The notes under the pieces: generated by a model
What the model was told of the DNA's origin: nothing
Seen by the model: only the letters and a program-made list of their open reading frames with translations
Databases searched by the model: none
Shown here: positions 62,637 to 64,000 of the stretch, piece after piece
Position numbering within the stretch: position 1 is the stretch's first letter
Layout of the letters: each line of letters opens with the position of its first letter
Made by a program: the position numbers and the translations under genes
Assembly (NCBI RefSeq): GCF_009811795.1
Contig: NZ_BLJE01000001.1
Location: 310,001-374,000, forward strand
Direction: 5' to 3'
Length of the DNA: 64,000 nucleotides
Source: Litoreibacter roseus
GTDB taxonomy: Bacteria; Pseudomonadota; Alphaproteobacteria; Rhodobacterales; Rhodobacteraceae

Positions 62637-64000
62637 GTGTGCGCCCTTTCGAAGCCTTCTGCGATAGCCTCGCGCAGTTTCTTCTCGATAGCGTTTTGTT
62701 TGGGAGTGGAGTGGAACTTCAGGCCAAACATGTCTTTGACGTAGAACGTATCGACCACCTGTTCGCCGTAGGTGGCGATAACCGCTGACGCAATGTAGAT
62801 GTTCGCGTTGGCCAGTGTCCGTGTCAGGTCAAATAGAAGACCGGGGCGATCACGGGTGTCGACTTCGATGATCGTATAGATTTCCGAGCCGTCATTGTCG
62901 AAGGTGATCGAAGTTGGCACGCGGAATGCGCTTTCCCGTTTCTTGATCTTGTCTTTCGGGGCCAGTGCCTCGCGCGCGACCACTTCGCCCGCCAGCGTCT
63001 TTTCGATCATGGTCTTCAGGCGCGGCAGCCGTCTGGCCTCATAGGGGCTTTCTTCGATGTCTTGGATCCAGAACGCGGCCGTGACGTAGCCGTCCTTCGT
63101 GGTATAACTGCGTGCGTCGACGATGTTGGCGCCGACCAGAGCAAGTGCGCCGCAAATCCGGCTGAAGATGCCCGGGTGATCCGCCATGGTGAAGCAAGCG
63201 CGCGTAGCGTCGCGATCATCATCAGGGGTCAGTTCGATCTGTATTTCGTCGTCAGAGATGTCCTTCAGAAGGTTCGCAAAATCGACATGTGCCGTGACAT
63301 GCAGACCTTGCCAATAGGCGGGATAATGACGCGCGACCTCCTGGCGAAGATCTTTGGTGGACCAGTCTGGCAACGCTTCCCGCAGCTTGCGTTTCGCTTC
63401 GGTGCCCCGTTCTTCGCGATTGATCGCCTCCATTCCTTCACGCAGAGCGCGTTTGGTCTGGCGATAGAGCGCACGGATCAGCGCGGCCTTCCAGTTGTTC
63501 CAGACATTTGGACCAACGCCCCGAATATCACACACGGTCAGGACGGTCAGCAGGTCCAACCGCTCCACGGTTTTGACCGCTTTGGCAAAGTCGCGCACCG
63601 TGCGCGGGTCTGCAATATCGCGTTTCTGCGCCATATCAGACATGAGCAGGTGGTAGCGCACCAACCACTCGACCGTGTCCCGTTCCTTTTTCGTCAGACC
63701 AAGCCGTGGCGCGATCTTGCGTGCGAGCTTCGCACCGAGGATCGAGTGGTCCTCGTCTCGTCCCTTACCGATATCGTGGAGCAGCAGGGCAACGTACAGA
63801 ACCTTTCGGTTTACACCTTCCTTCAGAATGCCGGAGGCGATGGGCAGCTCCTCGACCAACTCGCCGCGCTCGATCTGCGCCAGATGGGAGATGCACTGAA
63901 TGATGTGCTCATCCACTGTGTAGGCGTGATACATGTTGAACTGCATCATCGCGACAACGGTCTGAAAGTCTGGAATGAACGCCCCAAGCACGCCGATCTC
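62633..64000 (-). CDS. glnD: [Protein-PII] uridylyltransferase, 3' part
   Basis: The C-terminal 455 residues of GlnD; the gene continues past the window edge. The HD domain (YVALLLHDIGKGRDEDHS) removes UMP from PII. Two ACT domains follow, ACFTMADHPGIFSRICGALA and DTRDRPGLLFDLTRTLAN, which sense glutamine. The missing N-terminal nucleotidyltransferase domain should lie upstream. In-frame residues extend to base 64000 (EIG then VLGAFIPDF), so no start lies here. It controls nitrogen metabolism through PII. Confidence 0.95.
   Translation of the reverse strand, partial: EIGVLGAFIPDFQTVVAMMQFNMYHAYTVDEHIIQCISHLAQIERGELVEELPIASGILKEGVNRKVLYVALLLHDIGKGRDEDHSILGAKLARKIAPRLGLTKKERDTVEWLVRYHLLMSDMAQKRDIADPRTVRDFAKAVKTVERLDLLTVLTVCDIRGVGPNVWNNWKAALIRALYRQTKRALREGMEAINREERGTEAKRKLREALPDWSTKDLRQEVARHYPAYWQGLHVTAHVDFANLLKDISDDEIQIELTPDDDRDATRACFTMADHPGIFSRICGALALVGANIVDARSYTTKDGYVTAAFWIQDIEESPYEARRLPRLKTMIEKTLAGEVVAREALAPKDKIKKRESAFRVPTSITFDNDGSEIYTIIEVDTRDRPGLLFDLTRTLANANIYIASAVIATYGEQVVDTFYVKDMFGLKFHSTPKQNAIEKKLREAIAEGFERAHT

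Overview
The window is chromosomal DNA of an alphaproteobacterium in the Rhodobacteraceae, most likely the marine roseobacter group. The basis is the GC-rich coding, the set of ethylmalonyl-CoA pathway genes, a LuxR/LuxI pair beside ccr, and the DUF805, DUF1194, DUF1737 and PRC-barrel genes typical of that family. The genus cannot be fixed from the sequence alone. I saw no rRNA, tRNA, insertion sequence, prophage or CRISPR array. The window is mostly core and central metabolism, interrupted by small accessory genes.

Layout. (1) 1-9846: a leftward TCA-cycle cluster, sucC - lipoprotein - sucD - DUF805 - secreted protein - DUF805 - sucA - sucB - small HTH protein - membrane protein - start of a MAPEG-like gene. 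Several inserted genes are visibly richer in A+T than the suc genes. (2) 9958-22582: a respiratory nitrate reductase island. A NarR-like CRP/FNR regulator diverges from narK1-narK2-narGHJI-ppiC-hemerythrin-DUF2478, with a perfect FNR-type box between them. (3) 22608-27510: accessory genes (sulfotransferase, orphan glycine-betaine-type binding protein, alpha/beta hydrolase, SnoaL-like and ABM-domain proteins, divergent LysR regulator). (4) 27613-31780: an unknown protein, malate dehydrogenase, a double PRC-barrel secreted protein and a small secreted protein. (5) 32116-39778: malyl-CoA lyase-family gene, NnrU-like, DUF1737, mesaconyl-CoA hydratase, a vWA-like DUF1194 protein, then sdhC-sdhD-sdhA-two lipoproteins-sdhB. 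(6) 39852-45822: small lipoprotein, deoD, ethylmalonyl-CoA mutase, an acyltransferase and crotonyl-CoA carboxylase/reductase. (7) 46031-47664: quorum-sensing locus, small ORF-luxR-luxI. (8) 47692-64000: RecD-like helicase, TIGR02186/TauE pair, BMP-type nucleoside ABC transporter, rimI-tsaB-nfu, universal stress protein, ilvE, trpS, a rhomboid-like pseudoprotease, murJ and the 3' part of glnD.

How it fits together. ccr, ecm, mch and the malyl-CoA lyase-family gene belong to the ethylmalonyl-CoA pathway of acetyl-CoA assimilation. Its products, glyoxylate and succinyl-CoA, feed the sucAB/sucCD/sdh/mdh enzymes encoded here. The most notable non-coding signal is a pair of TGTGATCACA palindromes spaced exactly 21 bp apart, found upstream of both sucC and sdhC, which suggests one unnamed regulator for two TCA operons. 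A second possible shared motif (TTCTGCNNCGCRGC) lies upstream of ccr, ecm and the malyl-CoA lyase-family gene. The nitrate island would let the organism respire nitrate to nitrite when oxygen is low. I did not find a clearly new multi-gene defence or mobile system.
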